From Manihot esculenta (taxonomy: Eukaryota > Streptophyta > Magnoliopsida > Malpighiales > Euphorbiaceae), in NCBI RefSeq assembly GCF_001659605.2, contig NC_035175.2, positions 32,087,705 through 32,151,704 on the forward strand: a stretch of 64,000 nucleotides of DNA, written 5' to 3'. The first letter of the stretch is position 1. Each line of letters begins with the position of its first letter. Positions 60,719 to 64,000 of the stretch are shown piece after piece. Under the pieces are notes generated by a model. It did not search any database and was not told the DNA's origin. It saw only the letters and a list, made by a program, of their open reading frames with translations. Position numbers and translations under genes: made by a program.

Positions 60719-61417
60719 ATTTTTTCATTCGAGCCTAAAGGAGAAGTGGGAGGTGAGGAGTAAGAAAGAAATCGATACCGTAAGCAGAAGAAGCCTAGAA
60801 ATGATGAGGAGGAGGTTGATCATAAGCTAGAAAGGTTGAAGGAGCAGCTGTTTGCAGAACATGGAGCTAGAGATAGCATCGATCTGATGTTGCCAACATC
60901 ATCAACATTCACTAGGAGAATCCAGCTCGAAATCATACCAAAGAAATTCATAATGCCAACATTGGCCACATATGACGAAGCCAGGAATCTGCGAGATCAT
61001 GTGTTGAACTACAAGACTTTCATAGAGTTGCAAACACAGTCTGATGCTTTGTTATGCAAGGTTTTTCCCATGACACTAACAGGACTAACTCATATATAGT
61101 TCAACAGCTTAGAACCAGGAAGCATGAGGACCTTTTTCAATCTGACTCACTTATTCATGCGAAGGTTCATAGCCAACATCCTGACTGGAAGGAAGATGAA
61201 TTACTTGGAGACGATTAAACAGAAGCGGAATGAGTCTCTAAGAGAATACGTGGACAGATTTAATTCAGAAGCTTTGCGGATACTCGACTTGGATGAAATG
61301 ATGGCGGTAGAGGCCATGCAACGAGGGACAACCTCTACAAAATTCTTTGGATCCTTATGTAGAAAGCCACCAAGCACCCTATCAGAGCTGATGAAGCGGA
61401 CCGAGAAATACATAAGG
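60719..61417 (+). pseudogene. Second Tat-like element: gag continued after the copia insertion
   Basis: Plus-strand codons continue the frame cut at 13778. From 60836 they give KEQLFAEHGARDSIDLMLPT, FIMPTLATYDEARNLRDHV and then the Retrotrans_gag core (NYLETIKQKRNESLREYVDR; FFGSLCRKPPSTL), with a stop at 61097. The Tekay-like LTR cuts it at 61418. It is the counterpart of the minus-strand gag at 4961-5517. Confidence 0.88.
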
Positions 61418-62253
61418 TGTAATACCCGACTAAACTCTGGCGTTGAAATTCCAACTTTCTGATGGAATCTTCGTCGGAGTCTGGGATCTCGAAGTTGAAA
61501 TCTTTAGAAGGGTAAAATAGGATTTTCATAAAATGAATTTTAAGTTTTTGAAATCGTGTTAAAAAAAAGAATTTTAGAGGAATCTTAAGATTCGGTCGTC
61601 GAACCTTCACGTTCGGTAGCCGAAGGAGGTTTCTCCAACCACCTATAAAAGGGCTTCAGCCCGAAAATGTGAGAACTTTTTCTCCATTTTCAGGCAGAGG
61701 CGAGTCCGTGCACCCTTCTTGACATTTTTGCTAAAATTTCTTCAAATCCCTTAAAGAATTCACTAGCTTCTACTTTTGTTTTGAAGATTGAGTTGTGTTT
61801 CAAAGTTCTAGCTCTTGGGATCTTCTAAGTTCATCCCTTTTCCTTCCCCAAAATCTCCTCTTTGTTGTTGTGTTTGTGATCCTTCATAAAGGTAAGTTTG
61901 GCTTCTCTAAAACCTTTTGTTTTTGGACACAATGTTAATTATGTGTGGCTGGAGTTGCTGTTTTGAGAATGCATGCAAAGGATTGTGTCTTTTCCCCTTT
62001 TTTTGTTTTTGAGTTTAAAATTCTGTTTTGGAGTTATGGGGGATTTTTCTTGTGTTGTTGATTGATGCATATTGAGATTAGAACATTTTTTGAGGTCCCT
62101 TATGTGTGTTGAATGTGTATGGTAGTCTTTAGGCTATTGCATGTGTGTTTGGAAGCGTTTTGGTGGCTGCATGTTTAGGGTAGAATCGGGTTCTACCTTA
62201 TTGGAGAACCCAGGTTCGGCCGCCAAACCTACCTGTGGAGGCAGCTTTTAGGC
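61418..62253 (+). mobile_element. Diverged Tekay-like LTR, 5' fragment
   Basis: Starts TGTAATACCCGACTAAACTC. It keeps the layout of the P1/P2 LTRs: a reduced palindrome array (61590-61625), a TATA box (TATAAAAG near 61645) and a strong splice donor (AAAG|GTAAGT near 61891). It ends where the Athila-type LTR starts, in the sequence that matches AGGCTGCCGAAG of P1. It is an older or distinct subfamily. Confidence 0.85.
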
Positions 62254-63941
62254 TGTGATAGAGCATATTTTAGTCCATATTATCATGATCTTATTGATGT
62301 TTATTTACACCTTTTCTACCTAATTTTGTGGTTTTAATCATGTTTTGAAGATATTAGGTGTAAAGAGACATTCTGGAGAAAATGCTCTTAAAAATGCCAA
62401 AAAGTGCCAAAACAGAAGAGTCACCTTCGGAAGCACCTTCAGAAGCCGAAAGTGGCCTCCAGATTCGAAACTCCACCACCTTCGGAAGCACCTTCGGAAG
62501 CACTTTCGGAAGTCGAAAGTCAACCACCTTCGGAAGCACTTTCGGAAGCCGAAAGTCTTGTCCAGAGCCGAAAGTCACCCATCTTCGAAGGCACCTTCGG
62601 CCGCCGAACCTTCACTCCAGAGCCGAAAGTTCAGCTTTCGAAACTAATATTAGGCGGCCGAAAGTCCCTCCGAACAGCCTCTTCCTTATTCAAGAAGCCA
62701 AATCTTGAAGATCACATGTTTCCCACTTCATGCCATGCACATTCAAAATTCAAAACAAGGCTCCACCTTCCTCTTTAGTGCATGAATAACGTGAAGAAGA
62801 CTTCTTGGACACACTTGGGCATCAATTAAAAGACCAAAAAGCCCCTCTCTTGCCCATACAAGACACATACAAGACCAAGGGCACTTTGGGCAAATCTCTA
62901 AAAGATGCATGGACACCCAAGAAACCCTAGGCAGCCTCTCAACACATATTTAAAGGCTTCAAGAAGACAGGAAAGACAAATTTTAATCCACACAACTCCT
63001 TCAAGATTCAGCCAAGGCTCTCCAAGGGTTCTCCCCTTTAGTTCTTCATCTTCTTGCTTTCTTTTCTTTTATTTTCTGTTTTGGTTCAGCCATGAGTGGC
63101 TGAAACCCTTAATTCTAGTTGAAGTTTGGTTGAAACTAAGGTTGTTTAAAGGGTTGTGAGATCTGAACATAAAGTGTTTTCTTTTGTTAAGTCCAATATT
63201 CATGCAATTGTGTGCTTAATTCTAAGATTGCTTTGTTGTTTTAATCAAATTGGCCACTTGATTCTTGATTGCAAAGTTAATTGATTGTTAGTTGGGATAT
63301 TTGTTAGTCCGTAATTGCTGAAAATATTCTGACCTAAGAACACTTGGTGTAAAAACTAAGGAATTGTATGATCTAGCATCATCTTCATGCGTTTGGAGTA
63401 GCTAGGATTGGATCTCTCTATTTCTTCATGCAATGGACAATTGTTTTGATGCCTAAGGCCCAAGGACGTTCCTTGGCAATTTGTTAATTAGTAATTGATT
63501 AGAGGACGTTCCCTAATTGATTTAATCATAAGGAGAGACATGGTGGTGAGAAGCATTTTCCATCCCCATAACTAATCTATTGAACCAATCAAGAGAACAT
63601 AAGTTTCAGTGATCAACCTAAACAACCAAAGTGGATCCATATCTTCAACTAGATCTTTCTCATATTGATTTCCTCTTTTATTTTGATTACTTGCTGTTTT
63701 AATTGCTTTCAATAGTTGTTAGTCAAATCAATCTCAAAACCCCCATTTTTTACTTTATTGCACTTTACTCTTGATCTACTTGCTTTCAATTGTGCTTTTA
63801 GTTGATCCTCTTGATCTTGTTTGGGAAAAATAGACAGGTACTCAATTCTCCGTGGATTTGATCCTTTACCACTATCTATAGTTGTAAGATTGTTGATAAC
63901 CGTAGAGGTTATTTTTGACCGGCTTCAACAACCGCGAGTCA
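62254..63941 (+). mobile_element. Athila-type gypsy 5' LTR
   Basis: Starts TGTGATAGAG, ends CCGCGAGTCA, and is followed within five bases by an Asp-tRNA primer site, so it is the left LTR of a plus-strand element whose body lies beyond the window. It has a TATA-like ATATTTAAA near 62947. It contains a palindromic CGGAAGCCGAAAG array (62425-62675) resembling the Tekay LTR arrays. The left boundary is inferred from the TG and the break in the Tekay-like LTR. Confidence 0.8.
62425..62675. repeat. CTTTCGG/CCGAAAG array inside the Athila-type LTR
   Basis: At least ten half sites of CTTCGG or CCGAAAG, arranged as CACTTTCGGAAGCCGAAAGT and similar. The phrase CCAGAGCCGAAAGT also occurs in the plus-strand sequence of M1 (near 20029) and M2 (near 38344). 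Confidence 0.85.
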
Positions 63942-63946
63942 AAAAT

Positions 63947-63964
63947 TGGCGCCGTTGCCGGGGA
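63947..63964 (+). other. Athila-type primer binding site
   Basis: TGGCGCCGTTGCCGGGGA, the Asp-tRNA primer site common to Athila elements. The remaining bases to 64000 are element leader without a gene. Confidence 0.9.
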
Positions 63965-64000
63965 ATTGATTTAACTTGTTTATTTTCTTTCATGACAAGA

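Noticed and set aside
62345..62778. Overlapping 60-124-codon ORFs on both strands.
   Set aside because: Produced by the CTTTCGG/CCGAAAG array of the Athila-type LTR; low complexity and mutually exclusive frames.

Overview
This window is plant nuclear DNA, very probably from a eudicot. It holds one ordinary intron-containing host gene in a thick nest of LTR retrotransposons (Ty1/copia plus Ty3/gypsy of Tekay/Del, Tat and Athila types). Initiator-Met and Asp tRNA-type primer sites, Tekay chromodomains and GT-AG introns all fit a plant. I cannot name the species; a Malpighiales genome such as cassava is only a guess.

Layout. 1-7440: decayed Tat-like gypsy element on the minus strand (gag, protease, partial RT) with an extra ORF on the opposite strand. 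It is hit by a copia solo LTR (1366-2839, perfect 5-bp TSD) and by a second copia LTR later broken by a small inversion (5518-7073). 8225-8784: LINE remnant. 9325-12369 (minus): intact eight-exon host gene for a 408-aa SirB1/transglutaminase-like protein. 13239-13778 and 60719-61417: the two halves of another Tat-like gag, split by a minus-strand copia element whose ends are at 13779 and 60713.

The copia element itself is about 8.1 kb. It was hit by three Tekay-type chromoviral elements: P1 (+, 17154-37058, TSD GAAAT), M2 (-, 37127-45989, TSD TAGGT) and P2 (+, 49833-59857, TSD ATATA). A fourth, M1 (-, 18788-28620, TSD GGCAC), sits inside the 5' LTR of P1. Every TSD can be read directly, so the order of events is Tat, copia, then P1/M2/P2, then M1 after P1. 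The window ends with a diverged Tekay-like LTR fragment (61418-62253) cut by an Athila-type 5' LTR (62254-63941) with its Asp-tRNA primer site.

How they work together. P1 and P2 carry the same nonsense codon in the integrase zinc finger and the same loss of the second catalytic Asp of the integrase, yet each sits between its own TSD. M2 has nearly identical LTRs around a ruined pol. The simplest reading is a set of non-autonomous elements moved by proteins supplied in trans. All four share an LTR layout: palindromic TTCGGC-N-GCCGAA arrays around a TATA box, a strong splice donor in the leader, a splice acceptor just before the gag ATG, and a short hairpin next to the polypurine tract. The same palindromic array also occurs inside the unrelated Athila-type LTR.
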